64,000 nucleotides of DNA from Oceanisphaera litoralis. Lineage in GTDB: Bacteria; Pseudomonadota; Gammaproteobacteria; Enterobacterales; Aeromonadaceae. Both the position numbers and the translations under genes were made by a program. Positions 1 to 9,298 of this stretch are shown in pieces (the stretch's first letter is position 1; every line of letters begins with the position of its first letter). The stretch covers positions 1-64,000 of the forward strand of contig NZ_JAFBBE010000008.1 of NCBI RefSeq assembly GCF_016907015.1. The letters are read 5' to 3'. The notes below the pieces were generated by a model. It had not been told where the DNA came from and searched no databases. It worked only from the letters and a program-made list of their open reading frames with translations.

Positions 1-514
1 GTTCGTTGTCAGCCTCCTCCAGAATATCAGGCATGGCTGCCTGAAACGCATCCTTGCCGCGAGGCTGTACGATACCGTACTCATTCAGCAGGCCGCGCAG
101 CTGACAAATCAGTCGGGTACGTTCTTCCACGCGCCGTTCGCGGATACGATGGACCAGATTCATGTCCGTCTGCTCCAGGGTTCTGGGCGTGACCACGGTG
201 ATATGCGGTCGCCGTGCCGCTTCACAGATGGCGAAAGCATCGTTGCGGTCATTCTTGTTGCCCTTGACGAAGGGTTTCACATGCTGGGGTGGCAGCAACA
301 TCACCGTATAACCCAGGCTCTGCAAGGTTCTGCCCCAGTAATTGGAGCCGCTGCAGGCTTCCATCGCAATGGGGACCGATGGGTACTGAGCCAGCAACGG
401 CAGTAATTCTGCGCGGCGAACCTGGCGGTTAAAGATCGCCTTGCCGGCTTGATTGACGCCACAAACCTGAAACACATTTTTTGCCAAATCGATACCAATC
501 AGCGTAATGTTCAT
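1..514 (-). CDS. IS110-family transposase (N-terminal part, cut by window edge)
   Basis: Reading the minus strand from an ATG at 514 gives an open frame running off the window start, about 171 residues. It begins with I-G-I-D-L-A-K-N-V-F-Q, followed by M-E-A-C-S-G-S-N-Y-W and K-N-D-R-N-D-A, the pattern of the DEDD (RuvC-like) catalytic domain of IS110/IS1111-family recombinases. The first Asp (residue 9), the Glu of MEAC and the paired Asps of NDRND are the expected metal ligands. The C-terminal Tnp20 domain with its serine lies outside the window. These enzymes excise and insert their own element guided by an element-encoded RNA; whether this copy is intact cannot be seen. IS1111 subgroup is my guess from the wording of the N-terminus. 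Confidence 0.88.
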   Translation of the reverse strand, partial: MNITLIGIDLAKNVFQVCGVNQAGKAIFNRQVRRAELLPLLAQYPSVPIAMEACSGSNYWGRTLQSLGYTVMLLPPQHVKPFVKGNKNDRNDAFAICEAARRPHITVVTPRTLEQTDMNLVHRIRERRVEERTRLICQLRGLLNEYGIVQPRGKDAFQAAMPDILEEADNE

Positions 515-600
515 AGTGGACACCTTTTGTGATGATATTTGAGTGGGTAACCCAAATATGGCGCATCGCGACGCCGGTGACACAAGAGGTGTCCATCTCA
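1..600 (-). mobile_element. IS110-family insertion sequence, partial; right boundary not defined
   Basis: The element contains the transposase N-terminus and non-coding DNA upstream of it. IS110-family elements lack long terminal inverted repeats, so the boundary cannot be read with certainty. A 16-base inverted repeat with one or two mismatches (GTGGACACCTTTTGTG near 515-530 against CACAAGAGGTGTCCAT at 580-595) lies just upstream of the gene and may be part of the element's non-coding RNA region or of the palindromic target repeat it entered. Confidence 0.45.
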
Positions 601-678
601 TCATCCCTGTAAGCTCGGACATGCCATCCATGGCATGTCACGGTCGTGGGAGTCGTTCTCTGTTGCCTCTTCTCGCGC
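580..678 (-). repeat. Palindromic dispersed repeat, copy 1 (inner core ATGCCATCCATGGCAT)
   Basis: On the minus strand this copy reads an outer arm (gaggcaacagagaacg), the palindromic core at 621-636, then a cagggatg stretch and a second outer arm ending in cacctcttg. The same architecture (core gccaNggatggc, then gagc...caggga, enclosed by imperfect inverted arms) recurs at 730-822, 21884-21994 and 29939-30040. Each can fold into a long stem with a nested hairpin. No open frame is conserved among copies, so it is a structured non-coding repeat. Confidence 0.7.
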
Positions 679-729
679 ACCGAGTTATCTGTAGACACCA
701 ACAGGTGACTCCCTGGATTAAGGGAGGAT

Positions 730-822
730 AAAGGGCGTAGCTCCGCCGACCCTCTGCGCCAAGGATGGCGCGGTGGAGCCCCCAGGGATGGGTTCACGGC
801 GTGTCGGGGGATCTGGCCCTTT
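730..822 (+). repeat. Palindromic dispersed repeat, copy 2 (core GCGCCAAGGATGGCGC)
   Basis: The core palindrome lies at 756-771, followed by gagcccccagggatgggtt and cggcgtgtcg, which match the other copies almost base for base. Outer arms aaagggc (730-736) and gcccttt (816-822) are complementary. It is in opposite orientation to the copy at 580-678. The stretch 515-877 holds these two repeats and no gene that I can support. It lies downstream of the siderophore receptor gene, so it might also serve as its transcription stop. Confidence 0.7.
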
Positions 823-877
823 GTCCGACGTTACCCGGCACTACAGGCGACACTTTCGCCAAACCAGATGTTTTTCA

Positions 878-3103
878 TCAGAACCGGTAGTTGGCGGACA
901 GCACGGCAGAGCGGCCGTCGCCCAGCTCCACCGCCGAGCTGCGGTTGTCCAGGCCGGGGCGGCCACGCACCCGCTCCACGTACTCCTCGTCAAACAGGTT
1001 GTTGATGTTCAGCTGCAGGCTGAAGGCGTCGGTGACCCGGTAGGAGGCCATGGCGTTATGCACCCAGTAGCTGTCGATCTTGGCATCCACGTCGGACGCC
1101 ACATAACGGGAGCCCACGTAGCGGGCGCCGTAGCCCAGCTCCACCCCCGGCAGCACCTCATAGGTGGTCCACAGGTTGGCGCTGTTGCGCGGCGTATTGC
1201 CCAGCGGCTGGCCCTCGGGGTCGCGGCCGCCGTCTTGTGCCGCGGCGACCGACTTAAGGGTTTCACTGTCGAGGAAGGTATAGTTGGCAAACACCTTCCA
1301 CTGGTCGGTCAGTTCGCCGGTCAGGCCCAGCTCCACGCCCTGCACTCGCTGCTCGCCGGCCAGCTCCAGCTCTTCGGTCAGCTCGTTGGTTTCCCGGGCG
1401 TTGGTCTTGTCGACCCGGAACAGGGCGCCGTCCAGCCCCAGGCGGCCGTCCAGCAGTTCCCACTTGGTGCCCAGCTCCCAGGTCTTGTTTTTCTCGGGCT
1501 CGAGGTTTTCACCAGAAAGACTGCCGGAGGTGGCCAGCGCCTCGGCCGAGGGATTGAAGGAAGTGCCGTAGGCCAGGTAGAGTCGGCCGTTGTCTGCAGG
1601 CTTGAACACCACGCCGGCGCGGCCGCTGAACATCTGATCGCTGCTCGAAATGGTCTCGCCGCTGCCCTGGTTGGTGGCCTCGCCGGAGATCCAGTCGTGG
1701 CGCAGGCCCAGGCTCAAATCCCACTGCGGGGCCAGGGTAATGGTGTCAAAGGCATACAGGGCGCGGGTGTTCAACTCGGCCTTGGTGCTGCGGTCCGGCA
1801 GCGGTGTATGGCTTGTGGGGCCGTTCCAGTAACCGGGCGGATGGTAGAGATCATAATCGATACCGGTAAAGTCCAGCCCCAGGTTGGACGAAGTCAGATC
1901 ATGGCTTTCCCGGGCGATCTCGCCGCCTACCAGCATATCGTGCCTGAAGGCGCCGGTGTCAAACTCGAACGCCAGCCCGGTCTGGTTAATCCACATCTCG
2001 GTCTGGGCATCACGGCGATAAGCCTGCGGGCCGGCCGGGGTATAACGGCCTTCGGGCCGCCCGTCGGTATTGACATGGGCGGCAGAAATGGTGGTATCTC
2101 TGTCTACCCGGCTGTAACGGGTCTGGTTTTCGATGCGCGTGCCGTCGCTCAGCTCGTGCTCAAGCTTGAGGGTAATGGCATCGGACTGAATCTTTTCTTC
2201 GTCCAGGTTGCGCCAGCCATAGTAGTTTTCCCGACCGACACCGGGCAGTACCTTGCCGTCCCGGGCCGGCAGGCCGTAGTCGGGCAGGTTGTCGTCCTGC
2301 TGATGGAAGTAGCTCAGGGTGGCCCGGGTTTGTTCGCTCAGGCCTATGGTCACCGAGGGGGCGATACCGAAGCGCTCACGGTCGACGTCGTTACGACCTG
2401 GCACATTATTTTCGTGAACCATCAGGTTGATGCGGGCGGCACTGTCTATGCCTACGTCATCCAGCGTCTTGTTGGCATCCAGGGTCAGACGGCGATAATT
2501 ATCGGTTCCCAGACTGGCGCCGATGTCGGCGAAGTCTCGCTGTTTGGGCGCCTTGCTTATCTGGTTGATGGCGCCCCCCGTGGTGCCGGCGCCGCCAAAC
2601 ACCGAGTTGGGGCCTTTCAATACTTCCACCTGCTCGATGTTGAAGGTATCGGTACGGTTGTTCTGGCTGCTGTCGCGCAGGCCGTCGATCTGCATGTTGG
2701 CGTTGGCACTGAAACCGCGAATGTTGATCTTGTCGCCGGAGCCACCGCCGCCCTCGCCCGCATCGAAGGTAATGCCCGACACGTTGGACAGCACCTGTCT
2801 CAGGCTCAGCGCCTGCTGCTCTTTTATCACTTCTTCCGGCACCACGGTTACGGTTTGCGGGGTATCCAGCAAGGGCTTCACGTACTTGGATGAGGCCGAT
2901 TCTTCAGCCCGATAGCCCTGCTCCCTCACATCCTGCACGGTAATGGTGTCGAGCAGGGTCACTTGTTGCGCCTGGCTCTGGACGGATTGGCTCTGGGCGG
3001 ATTGAACCTGGCCGGAGATGGCCAGTGACGCCATCGTCAGACCGACGGCAGACGCCATCATTTTTCGCGGTGGGAGGGGGGAAGACTGGATAAAGGTTTG
3101 CAC
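878..3103 (-). CDS. TonB-dependent catecholate siderophore receptor, Fiu-like
   Basis: A 741-residue outer membrane receptor that takes up ferric siderophores with energy from TonB-ExbBD. A signal peptide (about residues 1-35) precedes a TonB-box region (L-L-D-T-I-T-V), a plug domain (about 55-170, with N-I-R-G-F-S, I-D-G-L-R-D and E-V-L-K-G-P-N-S) and a 22-strand barrel ending in the typical terminal Phe (A-N-Y-R-F). Overall wording resembles Fiu/catecholate receptors, but the exact ligand is not determinable. The start is GTG, supported by a strong AAGGAG five bases upstream. Fur-like sequence precedes it. No siderophore synthesis or ABC genes adjoin it, so it probably serves xenosiderophore or orphan uptake (inference). 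Confidence 0.88.
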   Translation of the reverse strand: MQTFIQSSPLPPRKMMASAVGLTMASLAISGQVQSAQSQSVQSQAQQVTLLDTITVQDVREQGYRAEESASSKYVKPLLDTPQTVTVVPEEVIKEQQALSLRQVLSNVSGITFDAGEGGGGSGDKINIRGFSANANMQIDGLRDSSQNNRTDTFNIEQVEVLKGPNSVFGGAGTTGGAINQISKAPKQRDFADIGASLGTDNYRRLTLDANKTLDDVGIDSAARINLMVHENNVPGRNDVDRERFGIAPSVTIGLSEQTRATLSYFHQQDDNLPDYGLPARDGKVLPGVGRENYYGWRNLDEEKIQSDAITLKLEHELSDGTRIENQTRYSRVDRDTTISAAHVNTDGRPEGRYTPAGPQAYRRDAQTEMWINQTGLAFEFDTGAFRHDMLVGGEIARESHDLTSSNLGLDFTGIDYDLYHPPGYWNGPTSHTPLPDRSTKAELNTRALYAFDTITLAPQWDLSLGLRHDWISGEATNQGSGETISSSDQMFSGRAGVVFKPADNGRLYLAYGTSFNPSAEALATSGSLSGENLEPEKNKTWELGTKWELLDGRLGLDGALFRVDKTNARETNELTEELELAGEQRVQGVELGLTGELTDQWKVFANYTFLDSETLKSVAAAQDGGRDPEGQPLGNTPRNSANLWTTYEVLPGVELGYGARYVGSRYVASDVDAKIDSYWVHNAMASYRVTDAFSLQLNINNLFDEEYVERVRGRPGLDNRSSAVELGDGRSAVLSANYRF

Positions 3104-3121
3104 AGTAGCTCCTTGCAGGCT

Positions 3122-3166
3122 GAATGAAATGATAATGAACGTAAAGGCGAGTCATTCTCATTTAGC
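3122..3166 (-). promoter_or_regulatory. Probable Fur operator(s) for the siderophore receptor
   Basis: On the minus strand upstream of the GTG start, AAATGAGAATGACTC (within 3147-3166) matches about ten of thirteen positions of the central Fur-box AATGATAATCATT, and a second AT-rich stretch (CATTATCATTTCATT, 3122-3136) is Fur-like. The location 20-60 bases before a siderophore receptor start fits iron repression. Read by eye, not scored. Confidence 0.6.
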
Positions 3167-3234
3167 TCAGTATTCAGATCAACATATTTATCATTTCTTG
3201 AGTGCAACTGATTAATAAAAAGGCCAATAACAGA

Positions 3235-3258
3235 AAAGCCAGCCCGAAGGCTGGCTTT
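3235..3258 (-). terminator. Rho-independent terminator of acnB
   Basis: A perfect 10-bp stem (aaagccagcc / ggctggcttt) closes a TTCG tetraloop on the minus strand and is followed by a T-rich tract (ttttctgtt). It lies about 90 bases after the acnB stop. Between them, 3265-3345 is a degenerate tandem of a gtagttgctttac-like unit. Confidence 0.85.
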
Positions 3259-3345
3259 GACGTTCACGTAGTTGCTGGCAGTTGCTTTACGTCGTTACTT
3301 TATGTAGCTGCTTTACGTAGTTGCTTACATAGCTGCTTTAGCGGC

Positions 3346-5943
3346 TTAGATAGCCTGCTGGAAGATCACCGTATCGGCTTTTTCCACGTAGCTGTCCAGC
3401 TCGTCGAAGTTCAGGTAACGATAGGTGTCGGCCGCGGTGGCGTTCAGCTCCCTGGCGTAAGCCTGATATTCCTCGACCGTGGGCAGCTTGCCGTGAATGG
3501 CGGCCACGGCAGCCAGCTCGGCGGACGCCAGGTACACATTCGCACCCTTGCCCAGACGGTTGGGGAAGTTACGGGTGGAGGTAGACACCACAGTGGTGTT
3601 GTCCCCTACCCGTGCCTGGTTACCCATGCACAGGGAGCAGCCCGGAATTTCGATGCGGGCGCCGACCCGGCCGAAGATGCCGTAATAGCCTTCGGCGGTC
3701 AGCTGATCCTTGTCCATCTTGGTGGGCGGTGCCACCCACAGACGGGTCGGCAGCTGGCCCTTGTACTTGTCGAGCAGCTTGCCGGCGGCACGGAAGTGGC
3801 CGATGTTGGTCATGCAGGAACCGATGAAGACCTCATCGATCTGCTCGCCGGTCACCTCGGACAGCAGACGGGCATCGTCGGGATCGTTGGGCGCGCACAG
3901 AATGGGCTCCTTGATCTCGCTCATGTCGATTTCCAGCACATGGGCGTACTCGGCATCCGCATCGGCTTCCATCAGCTCGGGATTGGCCAGCCATTCTTCC
4001 ATGCCCTTGATGCGACGCTCCAGGGTGCGCGGATCGCCGTAGCCTTCGGCCATCATCCACTTCAGCATCACTATGTTGGAGTTGAGGTACTCGGCCACCG
4101 GCTCCTTGTCCAGCTTGATGGTACAACCGGCGGCAGAGCGCTCGGCGGTGGCGTCGGCCAGTTCGAACGCCTGCTCGACTTTCAGCTGGGGCAGACCTTC
4201 GATTTCCACGACACGGCCGGAGAACTCGTTGATCTTGCCTTCCTTGGCCACGGTCAGCAGACCGTTCTGAATGCCGTAGTAAGGGATGGCATGCACCAGA
4301 TCGCGCAGGGTAATACCGGGCTGCATTTCGCCCTTGAAGCGCACCAGTACCGATTCCGGCATGTCCAGCGGCATGACGCCGGTGGCGGCGGCAAAGGCCA
4401 CCAGACCGGAGCCCGCCGGGAAGGAAATACCGATGGGGAAACGGGTGTGGGAGTCACCGCCGGTACCCACGGTATCGGGCAGCAGCATGCGGTTCAGCCA
4501 GGAGTGGATAACACCGTCGCCCGGACGCAGCGAGACGCCGCCCCGGTTCATGATGAAGTCCGGCAGCGTGTGGTGGGTGGTCACGTCTATCGGCTTGGGA
4601 TAGGCGGCGGTATGACAGAACGACTGCATGGTCAGGTCGGCGGAGAAACCCAGACAGGCCAGATCTTTCAGCTCGTCCCGGGTCATGGGGCCCGTGGTGT
4701 CCTGAGAGCCGACCGTGGTCATTTTGGGCTCGCAGTACTGGTTGGGGCGCACGCCTTTCACGCCGCAGGCCTTGCCCACCATCTTCTGGGCCAGGGTAAA
4801 GCCCTTGCTGGAGGCGACCACGGCAGCCGCACGCTTGAACACGGTTGAGGCATCCAGACCCAGCGCTTCGCGAGCCTTGTCGGTCAGGCCACGACCGATG
4901 ATCAGCGGAATACGGCCGCCGGCGCGAACTTCGTCCAGCAGCACCTCGGTCTTCAGTTTGAAGGTGCTGACCACCTCGTCGGTACCCTGACGGCAGATCT
5001 TGCCTTCATAGGGATAGATGTCGATCACGTCACCGGTGTTCAGCCTGGTGACATCGCATTCGATGGGCAGGGCACCGGCGTCTTCCATGGTGTTGAAGAA
5101 GATGGGCGCTATCTTGCTGCCGATGCAGATGCCGCCGGCGCGCTTGTTGGGCACGAAAGGAATGTCGTCGCCCATGTGCCACAGCACCGAGTTGGTGGCG
5201 GACTTGCGGCTGGAGCCGGTACCGACCACGTCACCCACATAGACCAGCGGGAAGCCTTTTTCCTTCAGGGCTTCGATGGCCTTGATGGGGCCAATCACGC
5301 CTTCTTCGTCCGGCTCGATACCGGGACGGGCGTTCTTCAGCATGGCCTGGGCATGCAACGGGATGTCCGGGCGGGACCAGGCGTCTTGGGCCGGAGACAG
5401 GTCATCGGTGTTGGTTTCGCCGGGCACCTTGAACACCGTCATGGTGATCTTGTCGGCCAGGGGCGCGCGCTCGAGGAACCATTCGGCCTCGGCCCAGGAC
5501 TGCATCACCTGTTTGGCGAAGGCATTGCCGGCCTTGGCTTTTTCGTCCACATCGTGGAAGGCATCGAACATCAGCAGGGTGTGGCTCAGGGCCGTGGCGG
5601 CGATCGGCGCCAGGGCGTCGACGTCCAGCAGCTCGACCAGCGGCGCTATGTTGTAACCGCCCTGCATGGTGCCCAGCAGCTGGGTGGCCTGCTCGGCCGA
5701 CACCACGGGGGAGCTGACTTCACCCTTGGCCACGGCCGCCAGAAAACCGGCTTTTACATAAGCGGCTTCATCAACACCCGGGGGGATACGGTTGGACAGT
5801 AATTCATAAAGGAAGGATTCTTCGCCGGCGGGGGGATTCTTGAGTAATTCAACCAGGGCGGCAACTTGCTCTGCGTCGAGGGGTTTGGCAACCACTCCCT
5901 CGGCGGCACGTTCTTCGACGTGTTTACGATAGGCTTCAAGCAC
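3346..5943 (-). CDS. acnB: Aconitate hydratase B
   Basis: 865 residues, the same length as E. coli AcnB. It interconverts citrate and isocitrate in the TCA cycle through a [4Fe-4S] cluster in the cytosol. The N-terminus [12 protein letters not shown] marks the AcnB-specific HEAT-like domain (about 1-160), followed by the swivel domain and the catalytic domains. Cluster ligands are seen in G-S-C-M-T-N-I-G and in C-S-L-C-M-G-N-Q near residue 770. The start is GTG (5941-5943) with AGAGGAT upstream; the E. coli protein begins at the equivalent residue. It is monocistronic, with its own terminator downstream. Confidence 0.97.
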   Translation of the reverse strand: MLEAYRKHVEERAAEGVVAKPLDAEQVAALVELLKNPPAGEESFLYELLSNRIPPGVDEAAYVKAGFLAAVAKGEVSSPVVSAEQATQLLGTMQGGYNIAPLVELLDVDALAPIAATALSHTLLMFDAFHDVDEKAKAGNAFAKQVMQSWAEAEWFLERAPLADKITMTVFKVPGETNTDDLSPAQDAWSRPDIPLHAQAMLKNARPGIEPDEEGVIGPIKAIEALKEKGFPLVYVGDVVGTGSSRKSATNSVLWHMGDDIPFVPNKRAGGICIGSKIAPIFFNTMEDAGALPIECDVTRLNTGDVIDIYPYEGKICRQGTDEVVSTFKLKTEVLLDEVRAGGRIPLIIGRGLTDKAREALGLDASTVFKRAAAVVASSKGFTLAQKMVGKACGVKGVRPNQYCEPKMTTVGSQDTTGPMTRDELKDLACLGFSADLTMQSFCHTAAYPKPIDVTTHHTLPDFIMNRGGVSLRPGDGVIHSWLNRMLLPDTVGTGGDSHTRFPIGISFPAGSGLVAFAAATGVMPLDMPESVLVRFKGEMQPGITLRDLVHAIPYYGIQNGLLTVAKEGKINEFSGRVVEIEGLPQLKVEQAFELADATAERSAAGCTIKLDKEPVAEYLNSNIVMLKWMMAEGYGDPRTLERRIKGMEEWLANPELMEADADAEYAHVLEIDMSEIKEPILCAPNDPDDARLLSEVTGEQIDEVFIGSCMTNIGHFRAAGKLLDKYKGQLPTRLWVAPPTKMDKDQLTAEGYYGIFGRVGARIEIPGCSLCMGNQARVGDNTTVVSTSTRNFPNRLGKGANVYLASAELAAVAAIHGKLPTVEEYQAYARELNATAADTYRYLNFDELDSYVEKADTVIFQQAI

Positions 5944-6173
5944 GACTGTATCCTCTTATTATCATTCGCCACCTAGGGCGGAAATATCCTTGTTGGGCGC
6001 GTCCTTACGGGGGGCTAGTCCCTTGCGGATGCCGCAGCAGTATATAAGTTTTAACCGTAAATTAAAATCGAGCCCCTCTGCCCTTTGATCGAATACGAGA
6101 CTAAGCCGATGTTTTGTTTAAAAAAATTATCGACTTATTCGAACTCCGTCAAATTAAAAACAAGTCATTAACA

Positions 6174-6285
6174 TCATAAACGGAACAGATTGCCAAAATA
6201 GAGATAAAAACTGATTTTCCCTCCCCCCCCCTCTCCATAAGGGTCTCCAGTGGGTATCGACGCCGACAAACACACTGCACTGCGT
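6174..6285 (-). pseudogene. Decayed 3' end of a patatin-like autotransporter gene
   Basis: The minus strand here matches the last ~110 bases of the intact patatin-like gene at 10967-13207: both carry the equivalents of S-V-F-(V/I)-G-V-D-T-(H/N)-W and end Y-F-G-N-L-F plus stop. The final 50 bases differ at only a few positions (tcataaacggaacagattgc here, tcagaaactgaacaggttgc there). A deletion of about 20 bases and a frameshift break the frame, and a run of nine C replaces part of it. No upstream portion of the gene remains. It lies in the acnB-norV gap in the same orientation as the intact gene. Confidence 0.75.
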
Positions 6286-6370
6286 GTCTGGAGCTGTGCC
6301 CGGTTACGGCCCTGAATCGCCAGCCAGCGGGCACTGTGATTTACCCTCATCAGCCCGGACCAAAAGCCTT

Positions 6371-6425
6371 GTCAAATAGACAAAGATTGTCATTTACACA
6401 AAAGAAAAACAACTATCAAAATGAC
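6371..6425 (+). promoter_or_regulatory. NorR-type enhancer sites upstream of norVW
   Basis: Two sites fit the NorR GT-N7-AC consensus exactly: gtcaaatagac (6371-6381) and gtcatttacac (6389-6399). A third near match, GT-N7-AT, lies on the minus strand at 6415-6425. They sit 55-110 bases upstream of the sigma-54 promoter, the expected position for enhancer binding. The consensus is short, so the spacing and context carry most of the weight. Confidence 0.65.
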
Positions 6426-6479
6426 AAAACCACTGACAAGCCTTAACTAAAACCCTTTAAAATCAAAATTTTACAAAGG

Positions 6480-6495
6480 TGGCACGGTGCGTGCT
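6480..6495 (+). promoter_or_regulatory. Sigma-54 (-24/-12) promoter of norVW
   Basis: TGGCACGGTGCGTGCT matches the sigma-54 consensus TGGCACG-N4-TTGCW with one mismatch and correct GG-GC spacing. It lies 50 bases before the norV ATG and downstream of NorR-like sites. The remainder of the 5944-6544 gap holds the acnB leader and the patatin gene remnant; I see no other gene there. Confidence 0.85.
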
Positions 6496-6544
6496 CTATG
6501 TAAGGCAACAACTTCACTTGGTTTTGCAATAAAAGGAAAACATC

Positions 6545-8038
6545 ATGAGCATCCATGTAAAAAACAATATTCACTGGGTAGGGCAGCGTGACTGGGAAGT
6601 GCAGGATTTTCATGGCACAGAATATAAAATGACCAGGGGAACCAGCTACAACAGCTATCTGATCCGTGAAGAGAAAACCGTCCTGATTGATACCGTTGAC
6701 CACCGCTTCAGCTACCAGTTTCTGCAGAATCTGGAGATGGAGATTGCTCTGAATGACATCGACTTTGTGGTGATCAACCACGCCGAAGAAGATCACTCCG
6801 GCGCCCTGTCTGCCCTGATGGAAAAAATTCCCGGCACGCCCATCTATTGTACTGAGGCGGCGATTGACTCCATTGTGGGTCATCATCACCATCCCGAATG
6901 GAACTTCAAAATTGTTAAAACCGGTGACAGTGTCGATATTGGTAATGGCAAGCAGCTGATCTTTGTCGAAGCACCTATGCTGCACTGGCCAGACAGTATG
7001 ATGACCTACCTGACCGGTGATGCTGTCTTGTTCAGTAACGATGCCTTTGGTCAGCATTATTGTGATGAGCGTCTGTTTAATGATGAAGTGGATCAGAATG
7101 AACTGATGGACCAGTGTCTGCGTTACTACTCCAACATCCTGACTCCATTCAGCAGCCTGGTAACGGCAAAGATAAAAGAAGTGCTCAGCTTCAACCTTCC
7201 AGTCGATATGATAGCCACCTCACACGGTATTGTATGGCGTGATAACCCGACCCAGATAGTGCATCAGTATCTGGAGTGGGCAGACAATTATCAGGAAGAC
7301 CGGATTACCATTTTCTACGACTCCATGTCGAACAACACCCGCATGATGGCTGATGCGATAGCCCAGGGGATTAACGATGTTGACCCTAAAGTCGCGGTAA
7401 AAGTATTTAATGTCTCAAAACACGACAAGAACGAGATCCTTACCAATGTGTTCCGTTCCAAGGGAATCTTCGTCGGCTCCTCTACCATGAACAATGTGAT
7501 GATGCCCAAGATTGCCGGCATGCTGGAAGAGATCACCGGCCTGAGATTCAAAAACAAAAAGGCCGCTGCTTTTGGCAGCTACGGCTGGAACGGTGGCGCC
7601 GTGGATCGTATTCACGCCCGCCTGACCGATGCAGGCTTTGAAACCGCAGTCAGCCTGAAAACCAAATGGCGCCCGGACGGCAAAGCCATGCTCGAATGTC
7701 GTGAGCATGGCCGGCACATTGCCAGGCAGTGGGCATTGCATGATAAAACAACAGATGGCATCAAACCGGGCTCGGTCGCACCAACGGAAAACACACCCGC
7801 AGCGACTCCGATAGCCAAGCCGGCATCCCATAACAAGAGCGCACACCCGGAAGATTGCCAGTGCATGATCTGCACTGTCTGTAACTGGATTTATGACCCT
7901 GCCACCGGCGAACCCAATCAGGGCGTTGAGCCAGGCACAACATGGAATGAGGTACCGGATTACTTCCTCTGCCCGGAGTGCAACCTTGGCAAGGATGTTT
8001 TTGTTACCCACAGCAAAGTGAGTGAGGAGGTCGCTTGA
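6545..8038 (+). CDS. norV: Anaerobic nitric oxide reductase flavorubredoxin
   Basis: 497 residues. It reduces NO to N2O in the cytosol under anaerobic or microoxic conditions, taking electrons from NorW. Domains in order: metallo-beta-lactamase-like diiron domain (about 1-250) with ligands H79-x-E81-x-D83-H84, H147 and D166; flavodoxin domain binding FMN (about 255-395, [12 protein letters not shown]); Ala/Pro-rich linker; C-terminal rubredoxin with paired C-x2-C motifs (C-T-V-C and C-P-E-C). All diiron ligands are present. It overlaps norW by four bases (ATGA) and is driven by the sigma-54 promoter. Base composition is visibly less GC-rich than acnB or the ace genes, as for the whole nor cluster. 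Confidence 0.96.
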   Translation: MSIHVKNNIHWVGQRDWEVQDFHGTEYKMTRGTSYNSYLIREEKTVLIDTVDHRFSYQFLQNLEMEIALNDIDFVVINHAEEDHSGALSALMEKIPGTPIYCTEAAIDSIVGHHHHPEWNFKIVKTGDSVDIGNGKQLIFVEAPMLHWPDSMMTYLTGDAVLFSNDAFGQHYCDERLFNDEVDQNELMDQCLRYYSNILTPFSSLVTAKIKEVLSFNLPVDMIATSHGIVWRDNPTQIVHQYLEWADNYQEDRITIFYDSMSNNTRMMADAIAQGINDVDPKVAVKVFNVSKHDKNEILTNVFRSKGIFVGSSTMNNVMMPKIAGMLEEITGLRFKNKKAAAFGSYGWNGGAVDRIHARLTDAGFETAVSLKTKWRPDGKAMLECREHGRHIARQWALHDKTTDGIKPGSVAPTENTPAATPIAKPASHNKSAHPEDCQCMICTVCNWIYDPATGEPNQGVEPGTTWNEVPDYFLCPECNLGKDVFVTHSKVSEEVA

Positions 8039-9183
8039 TGAATGCTCCTCTGATTATTATTGGTAGCGGCTTTGCCGCTTACCAACTGGTTAAAACCCTG
8101 CGCCGTAAAGGCAGTGATATGCCCATCCAGCTGTTTACTGCCGATAATGGTGATGAATACAACAAACCCGATCTGAGCCATGTGTTCACCAAGCAACAAG
8201 GCGCCGATGATCTTGTTTCCATGACAGGCAAGATGTTTGCAGCCCGGCATCAGATTGAGCTGTATGCCAATACGCGGGTTGATGAAATCAACGCACAGGC
8301 CCGCTGCATTAAGGTTAATGGCACCAGTTACCCTTATGCCAGGCTGGTTATTGCAACGGGGGCGAAAACCTTTGTGCCAAAACTCAGCGGCAATGCGGTA
8401 TCCGAGGTGCTCACACTCAACAGCCTGCAGGAATACCGAAGCGCACAACAGCGTATTGCAGACTCACAGCATATTCTGATTATGGGGGGTGGTCTTATAG
8501 GTACCGAGCTGGCCATGGATCTCGCTGCCAGCGGCAAGAAGATCAGAATTCTGGATCCGGGCGCTCACCTGATGACAGCACTGATGCCCGACTTTGTCGC
8601 GACGGCCCTGGAAAAGCAGCTGCGCAGTGATGGTGTCCAGATTGAATGTCTGGACTACGTGACCGCGATTGACAGAAACGAAAACAACCTGGTGGTGACA
8701 TCACACAAAGGCATGCGCTGTGAAGCCGACTGCGTCATTTCTGCCGCCGGCCTGGTGCCAAATACCGGGCTGGCCAAACAGGCCGGCATTGAGGTCAATC
8801 GCGGCATTGTGGTTGACCAGCAGCTGAAAACCTCCATCGAAGATATCTATGCCATCGGGGATTGCGCAGAGATTGAAGGCAAGGTGATGTCGTTTCTTCA
8901 GCCCATCCTCCTCAGCGCGAACACGCTGGCAAGCACCCTGTTATCGGATAACGCTGCGCTTAATATTCCCGCCATGATGGTAAAAGTGAAAACACCGAGC
9001 TACCCGATACAACTGGGCGGACACTATGATCCCGAATCCAGCTGGCAGGTGGATATCAGCGAGCACGGGGTCATTGCCAAAGCCTATGACCACAGGCAGC
9101 GAATGACCGGGTTTGTGGTCACGCAAAACAACCTGAACCAGGCATTTCCGCTGTTCAGGGAATTGCAGACCGTATCCGGGTAA
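8035..9183 (+). CDS. norW: NADH:flavorubredoxin reductase
   Basis: 382 residues. It is a FAD-dependent pyridine nucleotide-disulfide oxidoreductase family protein that passes electrons from NADH to the rubredoxin domain of NorV. The FAD-binding G-S-G-F-A-A-Y is at the N-terminus, the NAD-binding [10 protein letters not shown] near residue 150, and the second FAD motif (I-Y-A-I-G-D-C-A-E) near 280. The start overlaps the norV stop (translational coupling). It is the last gene of the norVW operon. Two small hairpins (about 9227-9253 and 9258-9274) lie between it and the convergent norR and may act as a bidirectional stop. Confidence 0.94.
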   Translation: MMNAPLIIIGSGFAAYQLVKTLRRKGSDMPIQLFTADNGDEYNKPDLSHVFTKQQGADDLVSMTGKMFAARHQIELYANTRVDEINAQARCIKVNGTSYPYARLVIATGAKTFVPKLSGNAVSEVLTLNSLQEYRSAQQRIADSQHILIMGGGLIGTELAMDLAASGKKIRILDPGAHLMTALMPDFVATALEKQLRSDGVQIECLDYVTAIDRNENNLVVTSHKGMRCEADCVISAAGLVPNTGLAKQAGIEVNRGIVVDQQLKTSIEDIYAIGDCAEIEGKVMSFLQPILLSANTLASTLLSDNAALNIPAMMVKVKTPSYPIQLGGHYDPESSWQVDISEHGVIAKAYDHRQRMTGFVVTQNNLNQAFPLFRELQTVSG

Positions 9184-9298
9184 TCAACCCCCTTGCTGAT
9201 ACAGCTCCCCCGGCCAGTTAGCATGGTCAGGCATTCGGTGGGTCTGCCTGACGTTATCCGGCCGCGGGCCGGAATTAATTTCCATCTGGATCTGCTCG

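Noticed and set aside
429-797. 122-residue frame next to the IS110 gene
   Set aside because: Overlaps the transposase 5' end and palindromic repeats in another frame.
773-2893. 706-residue open frame on the plus strand
   Set aside because: Antisense to the TonB-dependent receptor; low-complexity Val/Gly/Gln translation typical of GC-rich shadow frames, no family likeness.
3202-4848. 548-residue open frame on the plus strand
   Set aside because: Antisense to acnB; no domain recognisable.
6149-6334. 61-residue frame in the acnB-norV gap as a gene
   Set aside because: It is the frameshifted remnant of a patatin-like gene 3' end, so annotated as a pseudogene fragment.
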